Shown here: positions 8,687-17,901 of the stretch, piece after piece | How positions within the stretch are numbered: the first letter of the stretch is position 1 | Layout: the number at the start of each line of letters is the position of its first letter | Assembly: GCA_033557675.1 (NCBI GenBank) | Contig: JAWQRM010000569.1 | Coordinates: 1-21,428 of the forward strand | Length of the DNA: 21,428 bases | Origin: Coptodactyla brooksi | Lineage: Eukaryota; Arthropoda; Insecta; Coleoptera; Scarabaeidae | Direction of reading: 5' to 3' | Notes under the pieces: model-generated | Seen by the model: only the letters and a program-made list of their open reading frames with translations | Told to the model about the DNA's origin: nothing | The model's database searches: none | Translations under genes and position numbers: made by a program

Positions 8687-8751
8687 CTGTTTTCATTCTT
8701 CTGAAGAGGGTTTATTAGACAATCCGAAATATATGTCGAGATTCAAAACAG
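8687..8751 (+). ncRNA. Hammerhead ribozyme (type I, minimal stem III) of a Penelope-like element
   Basis: All core positions are present. CTGAAGA (8701-8707) fits CUGANGA. Stem II is 5 bp, GGGTT/AATCC, with loop TATTAGAC. GAAA is at 8726-8729, and the cleavage triplet GTC at 8735-8737. Stem III is very short (A8729-T8736, T8730-G8735, A8731-T8734, 2-nt loop). Stem I pairs 8687-8700 with 8738-8751, 12 of 14 positions pairing including one G-T, with single T-T and C-C mismatches. Very short stem III hammerheads are known from Penelope-like elements, where they self-cleave the RNA and often work as dimers. Orientation matches the GIY-YIG fragment upstream. Predicted cleavage is after C8737. Confidence 0.8.
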
Positions 8752-8760
8752 TGTTGTTGT

Positions 8761-9782
8761 GGTTAAGGTGTTTGTTAGTTTTACTGATATATAATTATGT
8801 TAATTGTAAAAATAGGGAGTATCTTACAATAACTCTTTAGAATTAAACAATTTTAAAGATTTTTTCCTATTTATTTATTATTAGTTTCTCATTTTATTTA
8901 TAATTTTAATGATTATATACACGATAATGTAATTGTCAGTACTTATAAATAATTAAAAGTACTTGTATATAACTAAATATAAAATACTGACATCATAACA
9001 TATAATTCCAACATAACATTTCACTTAAAGGAATTTATTATGAAGTTAAATTTGGCAACAAGGATTTTGTAAGACCTAATAATGCAATAATTTGCTCAAG
9101 AGAAAATGTTGATGTTTTTTAGAAATGTTTATATTAAGGAATCCCTTAAAATAAGTTGATTTATTGTCATTCTGTGGAAAAAGAATTGACCCCTTTATGA
9201 GATTGGCATAGGAACGACTTTCTCAATACGATAATAGGCAAAATAGGATAGCAAATTTCGTTCAGACCTCATTCAAAGCACATATGTCCATGGCAAATTA
9301 AAAAGAATTGCTAATATAATATCTTAAGTTACATATTCTGCCACAAATTTTGTTTTGTATAAATCCTACAGCTAGAGTTGATTTTATAAAAGGTGCAAAA
9401 ATGCTGTAGATCATTTTCGACCTGCAAAAATGATGTTACAAATGCGACTTATTAACTAACTGCGTCGGTTAACTTAGTGATCTACGTCTACTGAAATGAA
9501 GGGCCCTTTATCTACACCGAGGTAAGTAATAATCGATTATATGTTATTGCTTTGCCTCCTTCTATCAAAAATAGGTATTATTTTGTAAATTCTAGATGTG
9601 GAAGCATATTTTTACACATAGCAATGTTTTTTATACATTAACAATGGTTACCTTTGAGAAAATACCAAAAGTTCTATCAACAATATAAAAACATGGTCGT
9701 TGCTTATTAATACACAAGTTATTTAGGAATAGTCGTTTATAACCACGGACACGCATGTAGCTAAGCTTTGCTGCGCGCCATC
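8761..9782. other. AT-rich spacer, includes the stum 3' UTR side
   Basis: No coding frame is supported. For the minus-strand stum gene, possible AATAAA signals appear as TTTATT near 9036 and 9160, but none can be chosen. A GTAAGT near 9522 on the plus strand looks like a donor, yet all three frames upstream carry stops, so it is not an exon end. Confidence 0.45.
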
Positions 9783-9877
9783 TCAGGATCCTCTTTCTAG
9801 ATCTCTTGAATTATGATTGACTGTTGATGTCTGGGCTTGTGCTCGCTCCTCAACCATACGAAATCTTTTATGCTTTC
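9783..9877 (-). CDS. stum: stum last coding exon
   Basis: The acceptor is AATTTTCAACAG, followed by GA that completes an Arg codon begun in the previous exon, then KHKRFRMVEERAQAQTSTVN and 10 more residues to the TGA at 9785-9783. It forms the basic start and polar remainder of the cytoplasmic tail after the second membrane segment. The 61-nt intron before it is of usual insect size. An alternative is reading through the donor, giving only a REYS tail; the strong donor GTGAGT and the coding quality of this exon make splicing more likely. Confidence 0.85.
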
Positions 9878-12800
9878 CTGTTGAAAATTGATTTTTTAAA
9901 GAGGAAGCAAGATTAATGTGAGGTTCAAGAATACTCACGTGCAACTTTTAACATGATGACTCCCCACCATATCGACCAACCCCATCCGACGAGGCAAAAC
10001 AGGATCGTGAAAAGTTGTCCACAGCCAATGATCAAATCAATAATGAAGGCACCGATTCGAGATCTGGGCCCATCGTTTTGGGAAAATCGTGGTTTTCCAA
10101 GGCACAAACAGAACATGCCACTCAACGCAGTACCTAGAAAGAAAATAAGAATTTCGGTTTAAAATAATGATCCAGTAAAATCCTCCGCTGTCAATATATG
10201 CAACTAATAAGTGCTCAACGTTATGATATTCAGAGAGTGACATTTATTTTCCTCAACCAAACTGCCACCACTGTAACTCAATAAACGGAAGGTTTTGAAG
10301 AAAGTCTAAACACAGGTCAAGTTTTATTTTGAAGGGGGCTAATTTTTGAATAATTATTAATGTAATTTCATCCCCGTAGGGGGCATAACAACCCTATTAA
10401 AAATGCTTCGTTTGCATTTTGTGTTTTGAGTTTTCCCATTGAAAGCTCTTTTCATTTTCTGCACAACCATGATTTTTTTTTAAATCTAGGGGTTCAAATC
10501 AGATGATGGTCATTCTGTTGGTTCCCTTTGTCGAATCCATAATACCATATCGCACCATACAATACCATAATGCGGAGGTGCACAATCTTGTCGGGAAGTA
10601 ATCTGGTTTTCGATTAAATTGTTGTTGTTGTTAAAATAGGATCAATGTAATTTTGTAGCAAGTCGAAATAAGATTCTTGATTTAGATTACCGTCAATACT
10701 CCAACAAAGGAAAGAGGATCCCTGAAAATTTATGCCCCAACATTTAGTTTTTGGGGTACTTAAGTGTGGGTATCCCTAAACCAGTGTGGATTCGCATACT
10801 TCAAAGGCGACAGTTGTGTCTGTTTACTATGCCATTCAACATAAAGGTACATTCGTTCGAAAAACAAATATTACAAAGCAAATTTTGGATACTAACAACT
10901 ATCACTAAAAAATTCGCAAAATTGCAGTCGTCGATGTGAGTCATCTTCGTCATTTTTGTCTTTAAAATTGTATGGACGGTAGAGCGAGAAACATTAGAAT
11001 TTTGGAATATTCTTTTAAATGAATGAATAGGATTCATTTACTATTATTCCAAAACTCTAAATTCAATAGTTCGGATGGTTTTCATTGCAAATTCTTGCTG
11101 TAACCCTTGCACATTCATTATTTCGGTAATAAATTGAACTATATGAATTGAACTATTTCAATTCTTCTTTCTTTAGAATAAAGCATTTTTATAAGTATCA
11201 CTCAAAGAATTGTAGCACTTTTACAAATGAATAATAATCTGAAGTACAAATGAATGTAGGCTTTCATGGCGTAATAAAACGTCATTATATAAAAGTCAAA
11301 AGTCATATTTCCACGTTTCTCGGTTTCAATTCCCAATTTGAAAGAAATTGAGTAACCATACTGATACTCAATTTCCTTGCCCTTTAATTAATCCCATGGC
11401 TTTGAGACGTAATGAAGTGACTTACTGAGTCTCTTCCAATGTTTCTGTAACGCTTTCTCTAGTAAATCCTTTAAAACTTACTTGTAGTCCCAATATTGTA
11501 CTATAGATATCATATCTGTAATAATACGACCTAGAAAAATCATGGAACCGCTTGAATCGTCTGTGTTCACCCTGTATTTACCGTTGATTACTACCCTGTA
11601 GTTCTCGGCTTGCCAATATCTTTTGCGTAAATTATCAAAATCTGACTTATCCATGCTTATTTCTCGTTTATCGATCAACAAAATTAAAAACTAGCAGATG
11701 TCACATCGCACGTGACTTTCTCTTAGGCCGACCCTGATTTAATTATGCTTATAACTCGACAACTGTTGATTTTAAGCATATACTATCCTTATAGTTTTTT
11801 ACTCACAATTTTATGTAGATTACAGAAATATATTTTGTTACAAAAAGTTGTAAAAAAATCAAAAAATTTTAGGTTATACCTCAACCATTGCATGGACAAC
11901 TTTTACGAAATTTTTATTGTGACCAGATTATATAATATGCTTATATGTGAAGTATTGTTTTAGTCATTCTAAAGTGGCACTCTAAAAACAACTTACAGAC
12001 GGAGGGACGGACCAACCACCAAAAATAGCACAGATAGACCACAAATAGCCTAATTCGTCAAGTTCCATCAAAATCTCGACATCGATTTTTTTGTGAATGC
12101 AATATCTTCTCTTAAGAGAAAGTAATAAAATGCATACAATTAGATACATTGTCGTATATGAGGTTTTTAGTTGTATTAAATACAAATAAACGATAATAAT
12201 TACTAGTTAGTATAATTTGTATAGTACACTAGTTAGTAAACTAATTAGTATAGTACCAGTTAATAGTATTTTATTTTTGTATATCAAATGAGTAAGCCAC
12301 GTACTTACCTATACCTGGTAACAATACATTACAAATGAGGCAGATCCAAGCGACAGGTACTGGCAACACTGGTATAGCACCCCTCATAAGAGACGTGTGT
12401 TCTACTAAACTAATATCAATTTTTGGTCGGGTATCCTGGAAGGTACAAATTGATATAGCCCAAGCTTTCTGCGAGCGGAATGTACTTTACCGGAGGAGGA
12501 AGCGCCTGAGGTGTCAAACTCTTCTTCTTGCTGATCATCGATTCTCTTCTGGTTGCTTGGTCCTCCTCAACATTATTTTTCTTTTTGCAGCATATTCCGC
12601 AGCAGAAGATAGCTTTCAATGTGTTTTTGCACTTGTCTTTACAAGAGATTTTACTGAAAAATGAAAAATTAGAATTACTATTTATACATTTCTGTCAATC
12701 TGATATAAGTCCTGTGTTTCGTCTATCATTCTGCCATATTAAAACTTCTTCTGATCAACGAGAACGCACTGTGTGCATCTTATAATAGTTGAATGGTTTA

Positions 12801-15800
12801 AAAGGTCGTATGTTCATAGTTGCATGTCAATGTGGCCAGGTTATACTGTTTGTTCTTCGACAAATTCTCTACCTTGTTTCTAATTATTACTGTATTATTA
12901 CCAGATTCTCTATCTCGTTCTTTGCAAAACCATTAATCGAATGTATACTCTTGTTTCTACTTTTAACCGTCAGCATAAAAGTGAACAGTAAAAAGAACAA
13001 TTATTCAAGTAATTGTAGTTGGTAATTACTTTTAAACACGGTACATAAAGTTCTGCATCGTTTTAGTTTTTCAAACATCGCACATGCGTGCCATACCATA
13101 TATACATTAATTTGAAATAACGTACAGAAATATGTATGCCTAATAAGTATTGCTAGATACGTATTACATTTAATGTAAAATCAAATGCTCTAGTCTAATT
13201 GAATTTTAAAAAATTATAGACATCCCAATTAGCATAAAATTGTTGACTAATATTTGAAATGCTTATTTTATGAATGATCGTAATAAACTCAATGTTGGGA
13301 ATATCGGTCGTGGATCAGTATTGTTGTATAGAAAGAGCGCTTTATAGAGTTGTGGATTTTGGAACCTTTGGGTTGGTAACAAAGTTAAGCAATGCCAACA
13401 CTACACTAAAACCAAAAAGTTTATTTGCTTGACGTACGTTTCGCCGATCAAGCCTAAAAAGTGGCAACCAGATGTTGCCTTACTGTCTACTGCGGTCAAT
13501 AAAAACCAGTAATGTGCATTATTTGTTTCTGGCGTGATTTTTCTAACACAATACGAGTCACCTTAATGCATTCCTTTAGTTAAAAAATCTATTCTTAGAT
13601 GCATTTTTAAGTAATCCCGCGTTTCCTACACTAATTACCTCCCTCCATGTAACTGCTCTCACCCCCACTTCTAGGATAGAAACCGGATTCTCTTCCCTTC
13701 GTCAAATTACTAACAGATGCAATTACTCTGGATTCTACTTCCTCTAATTTAATAAGCTATTCAGAGGGCTGAACGGCATTGGCTTTGTCTTAATAAAGAC
13801 CTAATAAAGTCTATTTTTAAGTTTTATAATTTCTAAACTTTCAAATGCATCAAAGAATCTATTGTTGGATACATTTCTAAGTAGTTATTTACGTTATTTA
13901 CGTTGATCGTATGGTTGCTATTAAAGAGACCTAGTTTGTCCAACGTACTGTTTGTTGCAATCACTACAACTTATTTCGTATGTTCCACTTTTTTCATTAT
14001 GCTGGTTTTATCTTTTGAGGTTCCCGAATAATATTTTTAATGTATTTTTGAACTGAAAAACTGATTTTGTGCCCGTTTTATTAAAAATCTTTGGTTTTTA
14101 TTAAAAATCCTAGTGCATTGAGAGAAGGCAACAAAACGTATTTTTCAGTAAGTTGTTCTTGCTGGAGAAACATGGTATCATGCAAACTTTTCCTATATTT
14201 ACGACAATTAATTAGTTATCTGTTAATTATCTACCAAATTCCTATCATATTCCATTAATATCAGCTATATTCTTTATTGCTCTTTTTTCTGAATCTAAAT
14301 AAAAAACTATCTTTTGTTGAACATATTGAAAAAAATCAGCAAGGATATATCTGCTTGTTTTTCTAGCGGTGTTTTTCTATATACATCAAATTCTTGTCTA
14401 TTATTCTTTCTAATAACTAACATATCAAGAAAAGGCAGCGTTCCATTGTTTTTCATCTCGTACGTGAACTTAAGGGGCATTTTCATCCCTGGTTAAAAAA
14501 GTCCAAAAATCGATTTTTGGGCTTTTGCATATTCTTGAAGTACGCCATTTTAAGAGTGTTTCCTAAAAACTTCATGTAAATTGAACGAAAGCTGACAAAG
14601 TTAAGAGATTGCACAGCCGAAAGCAGAACCTTAAGAAGAAACTAGGCATGACCCCTTAATGGTAGAAAATCGCGAATTTAATTGATCCATAAAATCATCA
14701 ATATTAGCAGTTTTTGTGTCGAAGGTAGCGAGAACTTGGTTCACATACCTACACCAAGCCCTTGGGAAATAAGCCAAGAGTTTGGGAAATACCCAAATTT
14801 TTGGTTGACGTGAGATTCGAAGTTACTCATAAAAAAGTCTGCAATAAACGGCGACAGACAATTGCCCATAGCCGTGCCTGCATGTAGTTTGTAAAATTGC
14901 TCTCTACATTGAAAATAATTCTGAATCATGCAGAGCTTTGTTAAAAGTAAATACTGTTGAGTAATTTCTTCGCTCATATTGTTAGATTTAAGCAATTCTT
15001 CCAGGTATGACTTGGTATGCGAGACTGGTACACTCAATTAAAGGCGAGTGTCTTTAATCTTGTTCATAAATTTTATAGAATTTTTTATTATTAATTATTA
15101 ATGTTAATAAATTTTATAGAAAAAGACTAAACAGCTATTCTTGTAGTAACTGAAGTGTTGGGTGTAATAATCTATATAATTGAAGTGGCATCGGTATCTA
15201 AAAACTCGTTCAGTGATAAAGTTAGACAAATCATTGGCCTTTCCATCAACATTTCTATGATGACATTTCTTTAGAAATGACGAAAGCTGTTAATAAATTA
15301 TGTTGATAGAAACTTCAAGATTAGGCAAAATAATGCACATGAATTTATTCATAGACTCCCGATTTCCAAATGAACAGTATTTCCATCACACGAAGTCAAT
15401 CCTAACCGTATCGAAGGCAATTGAGAAATCTAAAAAATAGAAAACTGTTTCTCCCTCATCAAGGTTACTATACATTAAAGTCAATATATTGAACAATATC
15501 TGCAATTGAAATTTTTGTGAATAAATTCGAACTGTATTTGGATTTGATTGAGTGGTAATAATATTGACACAGAAAAAGTTTCTAAAAACGATATAGGCTG
15601 TCACTTTCTTAATTACTTTTGAAATAACAATCAGGTTTTACATAGCACGATAATTTTGTGTACTCAGCTGACTTTTCTTTTTGAAGAGAGGCTTTATAAA
15701 CGCAACTGGGAGTTTCTTAGGAAATATACTCAAGAAGTATAGAAAATTACGAGGACAGTATTTTATAACTTGGGTCGATTTGTGGTTTTAAAACTACTCT

Positions 15801-16510
15801 CAATATATCCAATGGAGAAACTGACATAAAAAGTAGAATTCTTAATGGTTACTTTTCATAGAAGTACACCCGAGAGATAAAGTACTAAAGTATAAGTTGA
15901 GTTTCGCATGTGGAATATTTGGGAAATATTTGTGTATTTTCTATTTGTATTGTATTGTTATTCTAAATTTATTTTTGGATATTTCAAAGAAGCGATTTTG
16001 TGCGCATTTTCCAATATGGTGGCTCACACCTCCACGTTGAAGGCGTGATATTTTCTATGCATATTCCAAAATGTTCATTATTGATATATTAACAAATAAT
16101 AATAGTACCTTTGTATATTCTCCTGTATTGTGGTTTGTCGCTTCTCCACCCACTTGTCTTTTCTCTTCTTCCTCGAACAGCAAGTTGTATCATGGACCTT
16201 CTTGGACTTGCAGCATTTCAGTCTTTGCCAAAACCTTGGCTTTTTCTCGGCATGCTCTCCAACTGGGGCTGTACTTGTAGAACCTTTGTCCGATTCTGGT
16301 TTCTTTTTCCTACAGCTAAAACAGCTAATTGAAGACTTTGCTTTTTTAATTGGTGTTGACGAATCAGTTTTCTTTTTCTTCCATTTCTTACACGTTGGCT
16401 TTTTACATTTGCACCTGGAGAATAATCTAAGGCAACAGTTTTCCTTAGCCCCTGTTGTTTCGTCTTCCTCACGGCTGGGTTCATGGGTTTCCGGTTGAGA
16501 TGGTGGTAAA
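9783..16510 (-). CDS. stum: stum homologue (SPEC3-domain membrane protein), 3' five exons
   Basis: Join, in order of transcription: 16510-16109, 12653-12491, 12435-12309, 10133-9939, 9877-9783. Introns are 3455, 55, 2175 and 61 nt, all GT-AG, and every phase is compatible, giving 326 residues and a TGA. The C-terminal half is the SPEC3/Stum domain: DISLVEHTSLMRGAIPVLPV, a hydrophobic segment ending CNVLLPGIG, FCLCLGKPRFSQNDG, then a second hydrophobic segment with CLVGWGWSIWWG. In Drosophila, Stum is needed for mechanotransduction in proprioceptive neurons, and SPEC3 proteins occur across animals. Here the N-terminal side is Cys/Lys-rich. The upstream start is not resolved. Both long introns are loaded with dead transposons in either orientation. 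The gene looks intact. Confidence 0.88.
9939..10133 (-). CDS. stum: stum exon, second half of the SPEC3 domain
   Basis: Acceptor TTTTCTTTCTAG and donor GTGAGT bound 195 nt: two bases completing Gly, 64 codons, and one base left over. The peptide carries ALSGMFCLCLGKPRFSQNDG and RSRIGAFIIDLIIGCGQLFT. It then has a hydrophobic run with LVGWGWSIWWG, the most conserved block of the family. It is the clearest identification in the window. Confidence 0.93.
10240..11125 (-). mobile_element. IS630/Tc1-mariner type DNA transposon remnant
   Basis: Covers the broken transposase and the 3' side to about 10240, where the minus strand has TTATGCCCCCTACGGGGATG and other GC-richer sequence unlike the intron. 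Exact termini and a TA duplication could not be located by eye. Confidence 0.6.
10450..11125 (-). pseudogene. IS630/Tc1-type transposase, multiply frameshifted
   Basis: Pieces read in order along the minus strand, in shifting frames: ICNENHPN (N-terminal helix-turn-helix region), NVSRSTVHTILK (second helix-turn-helix), FSNECTFMLNGIVNRHNCR (the block normally reading DExxF, with the first catalytic Asp replaced by Asn), NPHWFRDTHT and PQKLNVWG. They continue with NQESYFDLLQNYIDPIL, QDCAPPHYGIV (the second catalytic Asp region) and IRQREPTE, the lead-in to the third acidic residue. The order is that of insect DDE_3 transposases with a DUF4817-like N-terminus. Several stops and shifts, and the loss of the first Asp, show it is dead. 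Confidence 0.8.
11344..11375. repeat. 11-bp perfect hairpin in the stum intron
   Basis: GAAATTGAGTA, 10-nt loop, TACTCAATTTC. Arms are exact. It may be the centre of a small fold-back element; longer flanking complementarity is not seen. Confidence 0.8.
11482..11654 (-). CDS. Possible first coding exon of an unknown nested gene
   Basis: From ATG at 11654 (context AAGCATGG) the minus strand reads MDKSDFDNLRKRYWQAENYR and continues as a mixed, coding-like sequence to a donor GTAAGT (11481-11476); unspliced, it stops at 11478. It lies inside a stum intron on the same strand, but inserting it would break the SPEC3 domain, so it is not a stum exon. TACAGGGTGAAC within it matches a motif common at insect transposon ends, so a mobile origin is possible. 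No family is recognised and no second exon was found. Confidence 0.25.
12309..12435 (-). CDS. stum: stum exon, first half of the SPEC3 domain
   Basis: Acceptor TTGTACCTTCCAG and donor GTAAGT bound 127 nt: 42 codons and one leftover base. The peptide runs DTRPKIDISLVEHTSLMRGA, then IPVLPVPVAWICLICNVLLP and GI. The AIPVLPxPxA motif followed by a hydrophobic segment ending in a PGxG turn is the SPEC3/Stum signature. The split Gly codon is completed exactly by the exon at 10133. The preceding intron is 55 nt. Confidence 0.92.
12491..12653 (-). CDS. stum: stum exon, Cys-rich basic region
   Basis: Acceptor AATTTTTCATTTTTCAG and donor GTAAAG bound 163 nt: one base completing a Ser codon, then 54 codons ending in phase 0. 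The peptide has Cys clusters (KISCKDKCKN, IFCCGICCKKK) and a basic Ser-rich stretch ending in ALPPP. Clustered Cys next to Lys, on what should be the cytoplasmic side before the first membrane segment, suggests lipid attachment; this is inference. Phases match both neighbours. Confidence 0.82.
13740..15037 (-). pseudogene. Penelope-like reverse transcriptase and GIY-YIG protein, broken
   Basis: In transcription order: YKLHAGTAMGNCLSPFIADF and FMSNFE (the GTAMG-LSP motif of Penelope-like reverse transcriptases), then RYVNQVLATFDTK, where the catalytic YxDD has become YVNQ. Next come DDFMDQLNSRFSTI, and, beyond the insertion, KFTYEMKNNGTLPFLDMLVI and FDVYRKTP. The endonuclease follows as SGTYEISCSDCNKQYVGQTR (GIY-YIG as GTY-YVG) and the tail as FDAFESLEIIKLKNR. 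Frameshifts, stops, loss of the catalytic Asp pair and an insertion make it inactive. It would have copied its own RNA and primed on nicked DNA. Confidence 0.85.
14474..14655. mobile_element. 182-bp TTAA-flanked non-autonomous element (copy 2)
   Basis: It is bounded by TTAA at 14470-14473 and 14656-14659. Ends are GGGGCATTTTCATCCC (left) and, inverted, GGGGTCATGCCTAG (right). Removing it with one TTAA rejoins the Penelope-like frame as STIK-FTYE without losing a base, which proves the insertion and the 4-bp duplication. The left 160 bp match 1077-1250. A palindrome around AAATCGATTT lies near the left end. There is no coding capacity. A TTAA target points to the piggyBac superfamily or another TTAA-using group. 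Confidence 0.9.
15386..15800 (-). pseudogene. LINE reverse transcriptase fragment
   Basis: In transcription order: LPVAFIKPLFKKKSQLSTQN with YRA (the non-LTR block usually reading IPLFKKGxxxxPxNYRPI), then VISKVIKKV, and after a degenerate part LDEGETVFYFLDFSIAFDTV. The last is domain A with the first catalytic Asp (FLDFSKAFDTV in active elements). One in-frame stop lies after YRAM. The YxDD domain and endonuclease are absent. The type is closest to CR1/Jockey-like LINEs. It abuts the Penelope-like copy but is clearly a different reverse transcriptase. Confidence 0.8.
16109..16510 (-). CDS. stum: stum exon, Lys/Cys-rich cytoplasmic region
   Basis: Acceptor TTTGTATTTTGTTTTAG and donor GTACTA bound 402 nt: one base, 133 codons, two bases left that complete Ser with the next exon. 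The peptide begins LPPSQPETHEPSREEDETTG and then alternates Cys pairs with Lys runs: NCCLRLFSRCKCKKPTC, SCFSCRKKK, LKCCKSKK, TTCCSRKKRK. The acidic start and basic, Cys-clustered rest suggest a disordered membrane-associated segment. Insect Stum proteins extend much further N-terminally, so more exons are expected upstream. The Ala-poor, AT-independent codon content argues against chance. Confidence 0.8.
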
Positions 16511-17328
16511 CTAAAACAAAATACAAAACAATGACATTTCACATGACTTTATTACTACCATATGCGAATTATATGTTTAATATATTTATGAATATACCTT
16601 CATTATGGTTATCATCTGTTTCAACGTGTGTACTTGTAATGTAATATGCTTTACTTTATATGCATTAATTATATGATATAATTAATATGTATAAAGCCGC
16701 CGATCTTTTAAACCTAACCTTATAAGTATGTACTTTCTTAATAGTTTGGTTGGACAAATACAACATGAGCATTTTTGAGTTGTAATATATTCATTGTAGT
16801 GTTTTACATTAACATATCTGAGGGAAGCAGATTTTTCAGTGGGCTATTTAGTAAATTTAGTTTTTAATTGATTACTACCCTCATAATCAATAAACGAAAC
16901 AAATGTTGGTTAATTCCAATTATTAATAACATTATTGGAGTCGTTAAATATCCCTACAAACAAAAATACAGCCAAGGCTACCATAGCGCTGATGTCATGA
17001 ATAATGCGCATAAGAGTGTAAAAAAAAAATCAGGATATTCAGTCCAATGTGGAATATATTCATTTTTTATACCAATACGCATATTTTTACCGATATTATA
17101 TGTATTTCAAATATTTATACCAATATAATAAATATTGCAAAATGTTTCTGCACCTTTGGACATAAACATCAATCAAATACATGAATTTATTAGCATTATT
17201 TACGTTCGAAATAGAAGTTGTACTAAAAAAGTTGCACCAATTAGATCACGTTTCTTTAACACGCTAAATTGTCTGAATAGTGTTTAAGGTAGATAACGTA
17301 TTTTTTAATAATGTTAATAATGTATTAC

Positions 17329-17372
17329 CTGCAATTATATTTGCTGCTAGTATACTGCTTATTCAATAACAT
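17329..17372 (-). CDS. Weak candidate for an alternative stum first coding exon
   Basis: The minus strand reads ATG, 14 codons (MLLNKQYTSSKYNC) and two bases, then a donor GTAATAC. The phase is exactly what the exon at 16510 requires, with an in-frame TAA just before the ATG and an 818-nt intron. Such short matches are frequent by chance and no homology supports it. Confidence 0.18.
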
Positions 17373-17588
17373 TTAATATCGCTACACTAATCGTTTACGG
17401 TGAGCAGCAAAAATATTCTATCAATTCTCGCCTAATACAACATGTATAGATATTACAATTACGTTTACCGTACTAGGAAGTTTTAAATTGTGTTTTTGAT
17501 ATACACACTTTATATATAATTTGTTTAGATAAAAATGATGCAAACACGTTTTTTTGTTATTTTTTTACATACATGTCTCATTAAATAT

Positions 17589-17619
17589 ATAAACGTACGT
17601 TCGATGACAGTACGTTTAT
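17589..17619. repeat. 10-bp perfect hairpin
   Basis: ATAAACGTAC, 11-nt loop, GTACGTTTAT. It could be the core of a fold-back element; no role is indicated. Confidence 0.8.
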
Positions 17620-17901
17620 GTTTGTGCTGTTAATGATTTTTGTCTTGTTCAGCTTAATGTCTTATTTACAATATTGGAATATTTTGTACAGTAGGCCTCA
17701 TTTTGTCTAATTATGCTAGTGACTTTCTCAAACACACATGCATATAAAATATAGATAGGTTCCGTTTTAAATACTATACCGACATACATAAAACATCTAT
17801 TTTACCAGATCAATTAAGTTATCTTGAAAAAATGTCAATGCATTAAATTTCTTATGCATAATAAATATTGCAATAAAATTGACGTAAGTAATACATTTTA
17901 G

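Larger units (their letters stand above)
8232..8760 (+). mobile_element. Penelope-like element remnant: endonuclease, 3' UTR and hammerhead
   Basis: Groups the broken GIY-YIG frame, an AT-rich 3' untranslated part (8492-8686) and the hammerhead, which in this class sits in the terminal pseudo-LTR. Exact ends are not visible: the left side is truncated and the right boundary lies somewhere beyond stem I. Confidence 0.65.
10134..12308 (-). other. stum intron, 2175 nt
   Basis: Holds an IS630/Tc1-type transposase pseudogene with its 3' flank (about 10240-11125, minus). It also has an 11-bp hairpin at 11344-11375, an unassigned coding-like frame at 11482-11654, and direct AT repeats around ACTAGTTAGTA at about 12200-12260. 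The rest shows nothing recognisable. Confidence 0.8.
13300..15060 (-). mobile_element. Penelope-like retroelement copy with nested insertion
   Basis: On the minus strand, 15037 to 14280 encodes the reverse transcriptase, about 14000 to 13900 the GIY-YIG start, and about 13860 to 13740 the C-terminal tail. A terminal region follows, with GGCGAAACGTACGTCAAGC near 13430. The element was later split by the 182-bp insertion at 14474-14655. Ends are approximate; the 5' part of the open reading frame is missing. Confidence 0.75.
12654..16108 (-). other. stum intron, 3455 nt, filled with retroelements
   Basis: From 12654 to about 13300 there is only AT-rich sequence without a recognisable gene. After that come a Penelope-like element (to about 15060) with a nested TTAA element, and a LINE fragment (15386-15800). 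Both retroelements lie in the gene's own orientation. The last 300 nt before 16109 show nothing recognisable. Confidence 0.75.
16511..17901. other. AT-rich region upstream of the stum exons
   Basis: Probably stum intron or promoter-side DNA. Long plus-strand frames here (for example 16868-17128) have noise-like composition. One phase-compatible minus-strand candidate first exon lies at 17329-17372, and a 10-bp perfect hairpin (ATAAACGTAC/GTACGTTTAT) at 17589-17619. Nothing else is recognisable. Confidence 0.45.

Noticed and set aside
9480..9530. A GTAAGT after CTACACCGAG, looking like the end of a plus-strand exon
   Set aside because: All three frames between the nearest acceptor and this donor contain stops.
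16111..16498. Long plus-strand frames opposite the stum exon
   Set aside because: They are antisense shadows of the Lys/Cys-rich exon; the Leu/Phe-rich translation follows from its AAG/AAA codons.
16868..17128. An 86-codon plus-strand frame
   Set aside because: The Ile/Asn/Lys/Tyr-rich translation has no motif or splice support.
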